DNA of 64,000 nucleotides from Bordetella petrii (lineage in GTDB: Bacteria; Pseudomonadota; Gammaproteobacteria; Burkholderiales; Burkholderiaceae_B), in the NCBI RefSeq assembly GCF_017356245.1, contig NZ_JAFMZZ010000001.1:1807623-1871622 (forward strand), in the 5' to 3' direction. The notes under the pieces were generated by a model. It saw only the letters and a program-made list of their open reading frames with translations, was not told the origin of the DNA and did no database searches. Below are positions 1 through 11,263 of this stretch, one piece after another. Position 1 is the stretch's first letter; each line of letters opens with the position of its first letter. Made by a program: the position numbers and the translations under genes.

Positions 1-2
1 TC

Positions 3-2147
3 GAGCCGCTGGACGGCCGCATGGCGCGCCCCGACCAGCGCCCGGAGCCGGCCGGCTTCGGCCCGGTGTCGCCCATGTGGCCGCGCCGCTTCCGGCGCGC
101 CGGCGACTATCACGACAGCTGGCTGGACCAGGGCGCCCGCGGGTTCCTGGATACCCTGGACCCGCACTTTTTCAACGCCGCGCCGCCCGACCAGTGGTGG
201 CCCGGGCAGCCCGAGCTGGCGCCCGGCGCCGATTACGAAATCTGGAATATGCATCCGCGCCGGGCCTGTGTGGAAGGCGTGCTGCCGGACTGGCGCGCGC
301 GCTGCTTTCTGCGGCACGCCGAGAGCCAGGCGCTGCAAGCGCTGGACTTGCGGCTGACCACGGCCTGGCTGTTTCCGGATCGCGACCGCGTGGTGCTGAT
401 TTACCAGGGCGCCACCGACATTGCCGAAGACGACGGCGCCGATGTGGACCTGCTGATGCCTGCCCTGGACACGCCCGATGCCATGCGGCCGCAGTCCCAT
501 TACGAAAGCGTGCTGGCCCGCCGGCTCGACCCCGACTACGGTCCGCTGCACGTACTGCTGGACGACGAGCTGCTGCCCGAGGCGGCGCTGGGGCCCTGGG
601 AATCGCTGGACAAGTGGAACCCCATGAACAGCCCGCTGAACCAGAACCAGCGGGCGCGCGCGGCGTCGATGCGGGCGCGCATGCGCGACGAGGCGCGCGC
701 CGCGGGGCTGGATGCTTCGGCCTTCGATGTGCCCGAGCCGCCCGGGTTCGCCACGCCCACCCTGCAGGAACTGCCCGGCCTGGCCAGGCACGCGCGCCAT
801 GCCGCCGAAGAGGCGCGCATCGACATGCTGCATGCCCGCCGCCAGCTGGCCGGGCAACTGCGGGCCGAGGCCGGCAACATGCCGCCCGGCATGACGCCCG
901 ACTCGCTGCTGGACGGTGCGCAGGCGGGCGCGGCGCCGGGCGGGCCGCCCACGCTGTACGGGCAGCCGGGCCTGGCCACGCTGCAGGAACTGGCCGCCGG
1001 GCAGCCCCTGGGGCAGGGCGATGCCACGCTGGACGGCGCGTCGATGCGCGCCATGATGGCGCGCGCCGATGGCCAGCTGCGCGACATGTATTTGCGCGGC
1101 GCGCATCTGCAGCGCCCCGCCGAAGCGGCCCGGCCGGCCCGGGCCGGCCGCCTGCGGCGCCGCGTCCAGGCCCTGCTGGCCGGCAGCCGCGACCTGTCGG
1201 GGCTGGACCTGACCGGCGCCGACCTGTCCGGGCTGGACTTGAGCGGCGCGCGCTGCGTGGGCACCTGGTTCGAATGCGCCGACCTGTCGGATGCGCGCCT
1301 GGACGGCGCCGACCTGACCCGGGCCGTGCTGGCGCGCGTGCGGGCCGCGGGCGGTTCATGGCGCAAAACGATACTGCAGCATGCCAACCTGGGCGGCGCG
1401 GCGCTGGTGGATACGGACTTGCGCGAGGCCAGTGTGGGCCATTGCGAGCTGGCCGGCATCCGGCTCGAGCGCTGCGATCTTGCCGGCCTGGTGATGAAAG
1501 ACTGCCACCTGCCCGGCGCCGAACTGATCGGCTGCCGCTTCGATGGCGCGGTGCTGGATACCGTGACCTTCTGGCAGCAGACGCGGCTGACAGACCTGGC
1601 GTTTACCGATGCCCGCATGGCGCGGGTCACCTGGGTGGACTGCGTGCTGGACGGGGTGGCCTTCGAGGGCGCCCAACTGCTGCGCTGTTCGTGGGTGCAG
1701 TCGGTGTGCGAAAGGCCGGCCGACTGGACGCGCGCGCAGCTGACGACGTGCTGCGTGGTGCTGACCGACCTGGACGAGGCGGTTTTCGCGGGCGCCACCC
1801 TGCACGAATCCAGCCTGCGCAACATCGGCCTGGCCGGCGCCGATTTCACCGGCGCGCGGCTGCAGCGCTGCGACCTGTCGGGCGCCGACCTGCAGGACGC
1901 CTGCCTGGCCGGCGCGCGCGGCGATGAGTCGCTGTTCATTCGCGCCAGCCTGAGCGGCGCCGACCTGTCCGATGCCGACCTGAAGAATGCCCTGCTGCAC
2001 AAGGCCGACCTGACGCAGGCCGATTTGCGCGGCGCCAATCTGTTCCGCGCCGACCTGGCGCAGGCGCGGCTGGACGACACCACCGACACGCGCGGCGCGT
2101 ACGTGCACTTGGCCAATACCCGGCCCGCCGCGAGGCCGGCCGCATGA
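3..2147 (+). CDS. DUF2169 / pentapeptide-repeat protein, T6SS adaptor-like (5' end outside window)
   Basis: The reading frame is open to the first base, so the true start lies upstream. The visible N-terminus already sits inside a DUF2169 domain: it carries the GFGPVSPMWPRR and FFNAAPPDQ segments that occur mid-domain in this family. A charged Ala/Arg-rich stretch follows, and from about residue 395 of the visible protein to the end there are A(D/N)LxG-type pentapeptide repeats, which fold as a right-handed beta-helix. DUF2169 proteins are known as adaptors or chaperones coded beside type VI secretion effectors, and here the gene is followed by a PAAR-like toxin. The role as loader of that effector is an inference from context. 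The stop overlaps the next start (ATGATGA), so the two are probably translationally coupled. Confidence 0.85.
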   Translation, partial: EPLDGRMARPDQRPEPAGFGPVSPMWPRRFRRAGDYHDSWLDQGARGFLDTLDPHFFNAAPPDQWWPGQPELAPGADYEIWNMHPRRACVEGVLPDWRARCFLRHAESQALQALDLRLTTAWLFPDRDRVVLIYQGATDIAEDDGADVDLLMPALDTPDAMRPQSHYESVLARRLDPDYGPLHVLLDDELLPEAALGPWESLDKWNPMNSPLNQNQRARAASMRARMRDEARAAGLDASAFDVPEPPGFATPTLQELPGLARHARHAAEEARIDMLHARRQLAGQLRAEAGNMPPGMTPDSLLDGAQAGAAPGGPPTLYGQPGLATLQELAAGQPLGQGDATLDGASMRAMMARADGQLRDMYLRGAHLQRPAEAARPARAGRLRRRVQALLAGSRDLSGLDLTGADLSGLDLSGARCVGTWFECADLSDARLDGADLTRAVLARVRAAGGSWRKTILQHANLGGAALVDTDLREASVGHCELAGIRLERCDLAGLVMKDCHLPGAELIGCRFDGAVLDTVTFWQQTRLTDLAFTDARMARVTWVDCVLDGVAFEGAQLLRCSWVQSVCERPADWTRAQLTTCCVVLTDLDEAVFAGATLHESSLRNIGLAGADFTGARLQRCDLSGADLQDACLAGARGDESLFIRASLSGADLSDADLKNALLHKADLTQADLRGANLFRADLAQARLDDTTDTRGAYVHLANTRPAARPAA

Positions 2148-3223
2148 TGACGCCCGCGGCGCTGCGCGAGCGCATCAAGGGCGGCGAGGTGCTGTCCGAT
2201 ATCGATCTGCGCGGCCTGGCGCTGGACGGCCTGGACCTGGCGGGCGCAGTGATGCACCGCTGCGACCTGAGCGGCGCCACCCTGGCCGGCGCCGACCTGC
2301 GCGACAGCTGCTTCAGCGAATGCCGCATGAACCAGACCGACTGGCGCGGCGCCGATGCCAGCGAGTGCGCCTTTTTCCGCTGCGAGCTGGAGCAGGCCGA
2401 TTTTCGCCAGGCCGCGTGCGCCGCAACCGCTTTCGTCGAATGCCGCGCGCCGCGCATCGACTTCAGCGGCACCACGCTGAGATCCTGCCATTTCACGCAG
2501 ACGGTGCTGACGGGCGCGCGGCTGGAAAGCGCGGTGCTGCACGAAGGCTCGTATTCCGAATGCCCGCTGGACGAGGCCAGCTTCGCGCACGCCCGCATGG
2601 AGAAGGTGACCTTCGTGCGCGCCGACCTGCGCCGTACGCGCCTGGCCGGCGCGGCGCTGGACAAGACCGTGTTCATCGAAAGCGACCTGACCGGCCTGGC
2701 GCTGCCCGGCCAGACGCTGGAAGGCTGCCAGTTCATCGACGCGCGCATGGATGGCTGCGACCTCAGGCAAGCGAAACTGGCGCAGGCCAATTTCAAGGGC
2801 GCATCGCTGCGCCGGGCGCGCCTGAGCGGCGCGCGCGCGGACCGGGCCCTGTTCGTGCAGGCCGACCTGACCCAGGCCGATGCCGCCGGCGCGTCGTTCG
2901 AGCAAAGCGTGTGGCCCGATGCCTGCCTGGATGGCGCCGTGCTCAGCGGCGCCAACCTGACCCAGGCGGTGCTGCATCGCGCCCGCTGCGCCGCCACGCG
3001 TTTTGACGGGGCGCGCCTGGTGTATGCCGATTTTTCGTATGCCGACCTGCGCGACGCCGACCTGCGGCACGCGCAGCTGCAGCGCACGCAGCTGCACCGC
3101 GCCCTGGCCGACGGGGCGCGCTGGAGTTCGCGCGACGGCATCCTGGACAACGACCCGGCACTGTACGAAGCCGAACTGTGGTCGGCGCGCCGCGGGTCTT
3201 CCTTCCCCGCGCGCGAGCGCTGA
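2144..3223 (+). CDS. Pentapeptide-repeat protein in T6SS effector locus
   Basis: A protein of 359 residues made almost wholly of pentapeptide repeats with A(D/N)LxG/A(D/R)FxG spacing from about residue 20 to 330. I see no signal peptide or membrane segment. It overlaps the DUF2169 gene upstream by 4 bp and lies 29 bp before the DUF4150 toxin gene, so it belongs to the same transcription unit. Several repeats carry Cys or Glu in the variable positions (for example CDLSGATL, CRMNQTDW), as in the repeat half of the upstream protein, so the pair may have arisen by duplication of that half. A structural or adaptor role in effector loading is likely, but no enzymatic motif is visible. Family assignment is firm; function is inferred. 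Confidence 0.85.
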   Translation: MMTPAALRERIKGGEVLSDIDLRGLALDGLDLAGAVMHRCDLSGATLAGADLRDSCFSECRMNQTDWRGADASECAFFRCELEQADFRQAACAATAFVECRAPRIDFSGTTLRSCHFTQTVLTGARLESAVLHEGSYSECPLDEASFAHARMEKVTFVRADLRRTRLAGAALDKTVFIESDLTGLALPGQTLEGCQFIDARMDGCDLRQAKLAQANFKGASLRRARLSGARADRALFVQADLTQADAAGASFEQSVWPDACLDGAVLSGANLTQAVLHRARCAATRFDGARLVYADFSYADLRDADLRHAQLQRTQLHRALADGARWSSRDGILDNDPALYEAELWSARRGSSFPARER

Positions 3224-3252
3224 CAGGCCCCAGCACAACAAAGGAAAACCGC

Positions 3253-4188
3253 GTGTTCGCCGACTGCCAGCTCATGGGAATGGATCTAGCCTTTCCCGAC
3301 ATCTGCAAGACGCCGCCCGTATTGCTGCCCATTCCTTATCCCAATTTCGCGATCGGGCCGATGGCGATTCCCAATGTGTGGAACACGCTGTTGATGATGA
3401 TGCCGGCGCACAATCTGCTGACCACCATCCCGATGACCAACGGCGACAACGCCGGCCTGGCGCTGGGCCTGATTTCTCAGACGGTCATGTCGCAGGCGCG
3501 CCGGGTGACCTGCGTGCCCAATGTGCTGTTCGGCTGCATTCCCGCCACGCGCCTGACGTGCCTGACCATACAGAACACCATCAACACCATGGGTATCCGC
3601 GCGCTGCCCAGCCAGTTGAAGGTGGTACTGCTGGGCGGGGGCGGCGGCGCGGGCCGCGGAGCGAAGGGGGCCAAGGGCGGCACGCCGGGCCGCGGCGTGC
3701 GCACCGGCAGGCTGGCCACCCGGTCGGCCAAGTCGGGCAAGAGCGGTTCGGCGCCCAAATCGGGGTCGGCGCCCAAGAGCAACGCGTCGAGCGCGTCGCG
3801 CCCGGCGTCCAGGTCCGGCCAGGCCGGCAAGCCCGGGCAGGCCGGAAAATCCGCCAAGCCGGGCGGGCAGAAGGGCGATCCGCGCTACAAACGCGGCAAG
3901 TTCCGCAAAGGCGTGCGCGACAAGGCCTGGGATGCCGCGAAGGGCAAGGACGGCAAGGTGCGCGATCCCGTGAGCAAGAAGGTGATGAAAAAAGACGAGC
4001 CCTGGGATATGGGCCACAAGCCGGGCTACGAGCACCGCAAGCATGTCAGGAGCGCGGCCGAACGCAATATCGATCGCAAGCAGTTTCTTGATGAATACAA
4101 TGAACCATCCCACTACCGGCCCGAGCTGCCCAGATCCAACCGCAGCCACCAGGGCGAACTGAAAACGGACGACTATTTTGGCTTCTGA
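3253..4188 (+). CDS. PAAR-like (DUF4150) T6SS effector with C-terminal GH-E nuclease domain
   Basis: I place the start at GTG 3253 because an AAGGAAA ribosome site sits 7 bp upstream and the DUF4150 domain begins at once; an earlier start at 3178 would run back into the preceding gene. The product has 311 residues. Residues 1-125 are a DUF4150/PAAR-like tip domain (KTPPVLLPIPYPN, GCIPATRLT). Residues 127-206 are a low-complexity Gly/Ser/Ala/Lys linker. Residues 207-311 resemble the HNH/Endonuclease VII superfamily toxin with conserved GH and E residues (WDMGHKPGYEH, then FLDEYNEPSHYRPE). PAAR-like proteins sit on the VgrG spike, so the nuclease would be carried into a rival cell and cut its DNA or RNA. 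The stop overlaps the putative immunity gene by 11 bp, as in other toxin-immunity pairs. Confidence 0.82.
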   Translation: MFADCQLMGMDLAFPDICKTPPVLLPIPYPNFAIGPMAIPNVWNTLLMMMPAHNLLTTIPMTNGDNAGLALGLISQTVMSQARRVTCVPNVLFGCIPATRLTCLTIQNTINTMGIRALPSQLKVVLLGGGGGAGRGAKGAKGGTPGRGVRTGRLATRSAKSGKSGSAPKSGSAPKSNASSASRPASRSGQAGKPGQAGKSAKPGGQKGDPRYKRGKFRKGVRDKAWDAAKGKDGKVRDPVSKKVMKKDEPWDMGHKPGYEHRKHVRSAAERNIDRKQFLDEYNEPSHYRPELPRSNRSHQGELKTDDYFGF

Positions 4189-4780
4189 CGCTTCTACCCC
4201 CGTTTCGCCGCAGCGCAAGGCCGTGGCACGCCACGCGCTGGCGGTGTTTGAAGGCACGCCGGTGGTGCACGCCTACCACCATGACGAGATCGACATGTCG
4301 ATCGACATCCTGGCGGTGGACGACAGCCCCGACGACGGTCTGGTGTCGTATTCCACGCTGGGCCTGTTCGAGGCCGAGCTGCGCCACGACGACGGCGACC
4401 CGCTGGAAACGCGTGTCGAGCTGTGCGCCGAGGCGCCGCAAGAGCAGGACTTGTGGGGCAACATTCTCAGCACGGCCGCGTTCGGCCTGATGCGCGACGG
4501 CGCGGCCGTCATGCCGGGCAGCGCGCTGCCGGGCTGCGTGGGCGAATACTACCCCGAGGCCAGCGTGCCGCATCTGTACTTGTGCGTGCCGTTTTCATGG
4601 CAAGACGGCGAATTCCGCCGGCTGGAACTCGACGGGCAGGTCGTCAACTGGCTGCAGGGTTTTCCCATCAGCGACGCCGAACTGGCCTATCTGGAAGAGC
4701 AGGGCGCCGAGGCCTTCGAAGACCTGCTGCTGGAGCACGATCCCGACCTGTACGACCTGGAGCGCGACTCCGTCGTGTGA
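4178..4780 (+). CDS. SUFU-family immunity protein, partner of the GH-E toxin
   Basis: An acidic protein of 200 residues, with no signal peptide and so cytoplasmic. The C-terminal half (PHLYLCVPFSWQD, GFPISDAELAYLEEQG, ending in DPDLYDLER) fits the suppressor-of-fused-like domain, one of the commonest immunity folds in bacterial polymorphic toxin systems. It overlaps the toxin stop by 11 bp and starts from TTG at 4178; a GTG near 4223 is an alternative. Acidic composition fits binding to the basic nuclease domain next door. The family call rests on sequence pattern, and the pairing with the upstream toxin rests on position. Confidence 0.75.
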   Translation: MASDASTPVSPQRKAVARHALAVFEGTPVVHAYHHDEIDMSIDILAVDDSPDDGLVSYSTLGLFEAELRHDDGDPLETRVELCAEAPQEQDLWGNILSTAAFGLMRDGAAVMPGSALPGCVGEYYPEASVPHLYLCVPFSWQDGEFRRLELDGQVVNWLQGFPISDAELAYLEEQGAEAFEDLLLEHDPDLYDLERDSVV

Positions 4781-4794
4781 GAGCCAAGATACAA

Positions 4795-4882
4795 GGTGTC
4801 TGGCGCCGCGGGTGCCAGACACCGAAGCGGGCAGAGGCTGTCTCGATCGTACGGTGTCAGGCACCTTGCGGAGCCTGACACC
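4795..4882. repeat. Family A double-hairpin repeat, copy A1
   Basis: Two inverted repeats flank a 29-nt spacer. Hairpin 1 spans 4795-4823 (GGTGTCTGGC / GCCAGACACC), hairpin 2 spans 4853-4882 (GGTGTCAGGC / GCCTGACACC), and the spacer begins GAAGCGGGCAGAGGCTGTCTC. It fills the gap between two convergent genes, 15 bp from the immunity-gene stop and 28 bp from the glpK stop, so it could end transcription from both sides, though there is no T-run. The same architecture recurs seven more times in the window. Confidence 0.9.
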
Positions 4883-4909
4883 TGGCGGCGCGGACGGCCG
4901 CCGGCGCCG

Positions 4910-6430
<1,521 letters not shown>

Positions 6431-6488
6431 GGAGAACCTGTTCTAGAGCCTGTTGACGCTAACAAGAGCCGTGCACGATGTGCCGGCC

Positions 6489-7919
6489 CTATCCCTGCAG
6501 CTGGGCCCCGGCGGCGGGCGACAGCCTGCGGAACGACAGCAGCGAGGCCGCGCACAAACCGCCGATGACCAGAAACGCGACCACCGTGTCGCCGATGGCG
6601 ACATGGTCGGCGCCCCGCGCGGCCATGCTGATATTCAGCGTGACCGCGGCCACCCCCACGCCCAGGCTGATGCCCAGCTGCTGGGCCATGGCCGCGAAAC
6701 TGCTGGCGCTGCTCATGCGCTCGGGCGGGATATCGGCATAGGTTAGCGTATTTACGCCGGTGAATTGCAGCGACCGGAAGAAGCCGCCAGCCAGCAGGAT
6801 GCCGATCAGCAGCCATACCGGCGTGGTGGCCGTGAAGGCCGCGCAGGCCACGATGAACAGCCCCGTGAGCACGGCGTTGACGGTAAGCACGCGGCGGAAA
6901 CCGAAGCGCTGCACGATGGGCGTGGCCACGAATTTCATCAGCAGCGCCCCGGCGGCGCTGGCGAAGGTGATCATGCCGGCCGAGAACGGCGTCAGGCCGA
7001 AGCCCACCTGCAATTGCACGGCCAGCAGGAACGGCATGGCGCCCACCGCGAAGCGGCACAGGTTGCCGCCCAGCACCGAGATGGCGAAGGTGGGTTCGCG
7101 CAGCAGGGTCAGGTCGAGGATGGGGTGGGCGGCCCGCTTGGCGTGCTGCACATAAAGCACGCCGCACAGCAGGCCCAGGGCGGCCAGGCCGGCCACCGCC
7201 AGCGGCGGGATCAGGCTGTGTCCCAGGGCCTCGAAGGCGCTGACCAGCGTGGCCAGGCAGACGGCGCTGAGCAGGAACCCCAGCCAGTCCAGCCGGGGCG
7301 TGGAAGCCTCGCGGATCTCGGGCACGTAGCGCCGCACCAGGGCAATACCCAGGATACCGATAGGGATATTGATCAGGAAGATCCAGTGCCACGACATGTA
7401 CGTCACCATGAAGCCGCCCAGGGGCGGGCCGATCACCGGGCCCAGCAGCGCGGGGATGGACAGGAACGACATGGCCTTGAGCAGGTCTTGTTTGGGCACC
7501 ACGCGCAGCAGGATGATGCGGCCCACCGGCACCATCATGGCGCCGGCGATGCCCTGGGCGATGCGGGCCAGCACCAGGTGGGTGAGGTTCTGCGACAGCG
7601 CGCAGGCCACCGAGCTGAGCGTGAACAAAGCGATGGCCGCCATGAAGACGCGCCGCGCCCCGTAGCGGTCGGCCGCCCAGCCGCTGACCGGCACGAACAC
7701 CGCCACGGCCAGCAAATACGATGTAATGGCCACGTTCAGCCGCACCGCGGTCGAGCCCAGCGCCTGGGCCATTACGGGCAGGGCCGTGGCCACCACGGTG
7801 GAGTCGAGCATTTGCATGAAAAGCGCGCACCCGACGATGAAGGGAATCATCCGGGCCGCGCGGGCGGTGTCCTGGGAAGGAGAAGAAGGTGAGGGCGAAC
7901 TGGCGGTGTCGGCAGGCAT
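6489..7919 (-). CDS. MFS drug-export permease, DHA2 (EmrB/QacA-like) family
   Basis: Inner-membrane proton antiporter of 476 residues with about 14 hydrophobic segments. The DHA2 signature near TM1 is present (MQMLDSTVVATALP, matching LDxTVxNxALP), followed by the motif A loop GWAADRYGARRVF and a motif C-like GPVIGPPLGG in TM5. The N-terminal 20 residues are a Ser/Pro-rich cytoplasmic tail. Substrate cannot be read from the sequence. No membrane fusion or outer-membrane partner is adjacent, so it probably works alone or with a distant EmrA-like protein. It is divergent from the DUF3460 gene across a 97-bp promoter region. Confidence 0.9.
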   Translation of the reverse strand: MPADTASSPSPSSPSQDTARAARMIPFIVGCALFMQMLDSTVVATALPVMAQALGSTAVRLNVAITSYLLAVAVFVPVSGWAADRYGARRVFMAAIALFTLSSVACALSQNLTHLVLARIAQGIAGAMMVPVGRIILLRVVPKQDLLKAMSFLSIPALLGPVIGPPLGGFMVTYMSWHWIFLINIPIGILGIALVRRYVPEIREASTPRLDWLGFLLSAVCLATLVSAFEALGHSLIPPLAVAGLAALGLLCGVLYVQHAKRAAHPILDLTLLREPTFAISVLGGNLCRFAVGAMPFLLAVQLQVGFGLTPFSAGMITFASAAGALLMKFVATPIVQRFGFRRVLTVNAVLTGLFIVACAAFTATTPVWLLIGILLAGGFFRSLQFTGVNTLTYADIPPERMSSASSFAAMAQQLGISLGVGVAAVTLNISMAARGADHVAIGDTVVAFLVIGGLCAASLLSFRRLSPAAGAQLQG

Positions 7920-8016
7920 GTCGGCAGGGGACAGAGGGGCCGGTCGATTGTAACGCCGACGGCCGGCCGGGGCTGAAGTAAACTTGCGTGATCCGCAACC
8001 TGTTCAAATCGGTGCC

Positions 8017-8205
8017 ATGGCCAGCAATTACGAATCCGAAATCACCCGCTTCCTGAAGGCGTACAAGGCGTCGCATCCCGACGTCGAGCAGCGCCAGCGC
8101 GAAGGCCGCGCCCGGCTCTGGGACAAACCGCAGAATACCGAGCTGCTCGAAGGCTTCCGCGCCGGCCGCGTGCCGCAAAAGCCGTACGTGTATCAGGCCG
8201 ACTGA
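8017..8205 (+). CDS. DUF3460 family small protein
   Basis: A 62-residue soluble protein whose ASNYESEITRFLKAYKASH and EGRARLWDKP segments match the DUF3460 family found upstream of scpA in Betaproteobacteria. I use ATG 8017; a TTG at 7984 would add 11 residues that are not family-like. No ribosome site is obvious. Function is unknown. The short distance to scpA (9 bp) suggests cotranscription. Confidence 0.8.
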   Translation: MASNYESEITRFLKAYKASHPDVEQRQREGRARLWDKPQNTELLEGFRAGRVPQKPYVYQAD

Positions 8206-8214
8206 TACCGCGCG

Positions 8215-9988
<1,774 letters not shown>

Positions 9989-10026
9989 CGGGCAAGCGGG
10001 GCGCCGGCTCCGCGCAGAATCATGTC

Positions 10027-10042
10027 CTGTCAGGTTTGACAG
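10027..10042. promoter_or_regulatory. Perfect inverted repeat upstream of the LuxR-type gene
   Basis: CTGTCA-N4-TGACAG, a perfect 6-bp palindrome with a 4-bp spacer, lies 38 bp after the panC stop and 62 bp before the LuxR-type start. It is placed like an operator; a weak terminator for panC is the alternative, though there is no T-run. Which protein binds it is unknown. Confidence 0.4.
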
Positions 10043-10104
10043 CTATATGGCCCCACGCGGCCCTGGCAGACTGCCCAGCAATCCGACCTTGCAAGAGACC
10101 TTCC

Positions 10105-10344
10105 ATGCAGGATTCTTCCTTGCCACCCGGCGGTGGCGCGGCGGGCCGGCTCACTCCGCGCGAGCAGCAGGTCGTGTCTTACCTGACGGCGGGCAAGCCC
10201 AACAAGGTGGTCGCCATCGAACTGGGCATTTCGCTGCGCACCGCCGAAGCGCATCGCGCGCGCATTTTCCGCAAGCTGGGCGTGCGCAACACGCTTGAAC
10301 TGGCCTGCACTCTGTGCCGCCACGGCGGGCACTCACGATCCTAA
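10105..10344 (+). CDS. HTH-only LuxR/GerE-type DNA-binding protein
   Basis: A 79-residue protein that is little more than a LuxR_C_like helix-turn-helix: LTPREQQVVSYLTAGKPNKV, then ELGISLRTAEAHRARIFRKLGV. It has no receiver or autoinducer domain, so it resembles stand-alone GerE-like regulators or the tail of a truncated response regulator. ATG 10105 is preferred because AAGAGA lies upstream at 10093-10098; an in-frame upstream start at 10036 would add an unrelated tail. Its stop overlaps the convergent iclR-type gene by 12 bp. Target genes cannot be deduced. Confidence 0.8.
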   Translation: MQDSSLPPGGGAAGRLTPREQQVVSYLTAGKPNKVVAIELGISLRTAEAHRARIFRKLGVRNTLELACTLCRHGGHSRS

Positions 10345-11127
10345 TTCGCCGGTAATGCGCGAGGCCTCGTGCCTGAGCTGGCTGGCGATTTCCTTGCGGC
10401 GCTGCGGGTCCATGCGTCCGTAGTGGGCCGCCACACTGATCGCGGCGATCGGCTGCCTGGCCAGGTATACCGTCACCCCCACGCCATACATGCCCTTGAG
10501 CAGATGGCCGGGATTGAATGCATAGCCGCGCTGCCGCGCATCTTGCACGGCCTGCATCAGCACATCGCCGGTCACGGTAGGGTACGGCGCCAGCCGCGCA
10601 CTGTTGCGGCGCAGTACGTTGCGCACCTCGTCGTCTTCCAGCGCGGCCAGCAGTGCCAGACTGCCCGAGCCCACGCCCAGAGGGCGTCGGGTGCCCACAT
10701 TCTGCGTCAGCACTTTGACCGGAAACGCGCCTTCCTTGCGGTCGATGCATACGGCATCCAGGCCGCTGCGGATGGTCAGCATGACTGTGTCGCCGGTGGC
10801 CTGCGCCAGCCGTTCCAGCGACGGCCGGGTCACCGCGCGTATGTCCAGGCGATTGGCCGCGCGTTCTCCCAGCGACAGGAATTCAAGCCCCAGGTAGTAC
10901 ACCCGGCTGCCGGCGGCCTGCTCGACGAAGCCTTCATGGGTCAGCGATTTCAGCAGCCGGTGCAGCGTGCCCTTGCTCAGGCCGCTTTGGGCCTGCAGGT
11001 CGGAAAACCGCATTCCCGATGATGATGCGTTGAAAGACAGCATGCGCAGGATATCCAGCGCGCGCTTGACGCTCTGGACAGTGTCTCCGTTGGCGCCTTG
11101 CTCGATGGTGCGCCCCATTTTCTCCAA
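10333..11127 (-). CDS. IclR-family transcriptional regulator
   Basis: A 264-residue cytoplasmic regulator. An N-terminal winged HTH (residues about 18-80: SVKRALDILRMLS, GLSKGTLHRLLKSL) is followed by an IclR effector-binding domain (about 85-260) that senses small organic acids in known members. It is divergent from the acyl-CoA dehydrogenase gene across a 136-bp region that holds a perfect palindrome typical of IclR operators, so it most likely controls the five-gene catabolic cluster to its right. Start may be ATG 11127 or the Met codon three residues later. Confidence 0.92.
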   Translation of the reverse strand: MEKMGRTIEQGANGDTVQSVKRALDILRMLSFNASSSGMRFSDLQAQSGLSKGTLHRLLKSLTHEGFVEQAAGSRVYYLGLEFLSLGERAANRLDIRAVTRPSLERLAQATGDTVMLTIRSGLDAVCIDRKEGAFPVKVLTQNVGTRRPLGVGSGSLALLAALEDDEVRNVLRRNSARLAPYPTVTGDVLMQAVQDARQRGYAFNPGHLLKGMYGVGVTVYLARQPIAAISVAAHYGRMDPQRRKEIASQLRHEASRITGELGS

Positions 11128-11152
11128 CCCCGGTTTTGCATGTCGGTACTGG

Positions 11153-11171
11153 AGTTCCGTCTGGCGGAACT
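11153..11171. promoter_or_regulatory. Putative IclR operator palindrome
   Basis: AGTTCCG-N5-CGGAACT, a perfect 7-bp inverted repeat in the divergent promoter between the IclR-type regulator and the acyl-CoA dehydrogenase. It is 25 bp from the regulator start and 92 bp from the dehydrogenase start. Size, symmetry and place fit an IclR-family binding site; binding is inferred. Confidence 0.6.
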
Positions 11172-11263
11172 TTTGCGCAGTTTACGCCTTTTTGCGAGGG
11201 GCGGCCGCTAGATTTCCCTCGACCGGCCGTCCGTGAGCAGGCGGCCCGCATGGTGGAGGAGCA

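Noticed and set aside
10333..10344. Frameshifted fusion of LuxR-type and IclR-type genes
   Set aside because: They are on opposite strands and merely overlap at their stops by 12 bp; each is complete by itself.
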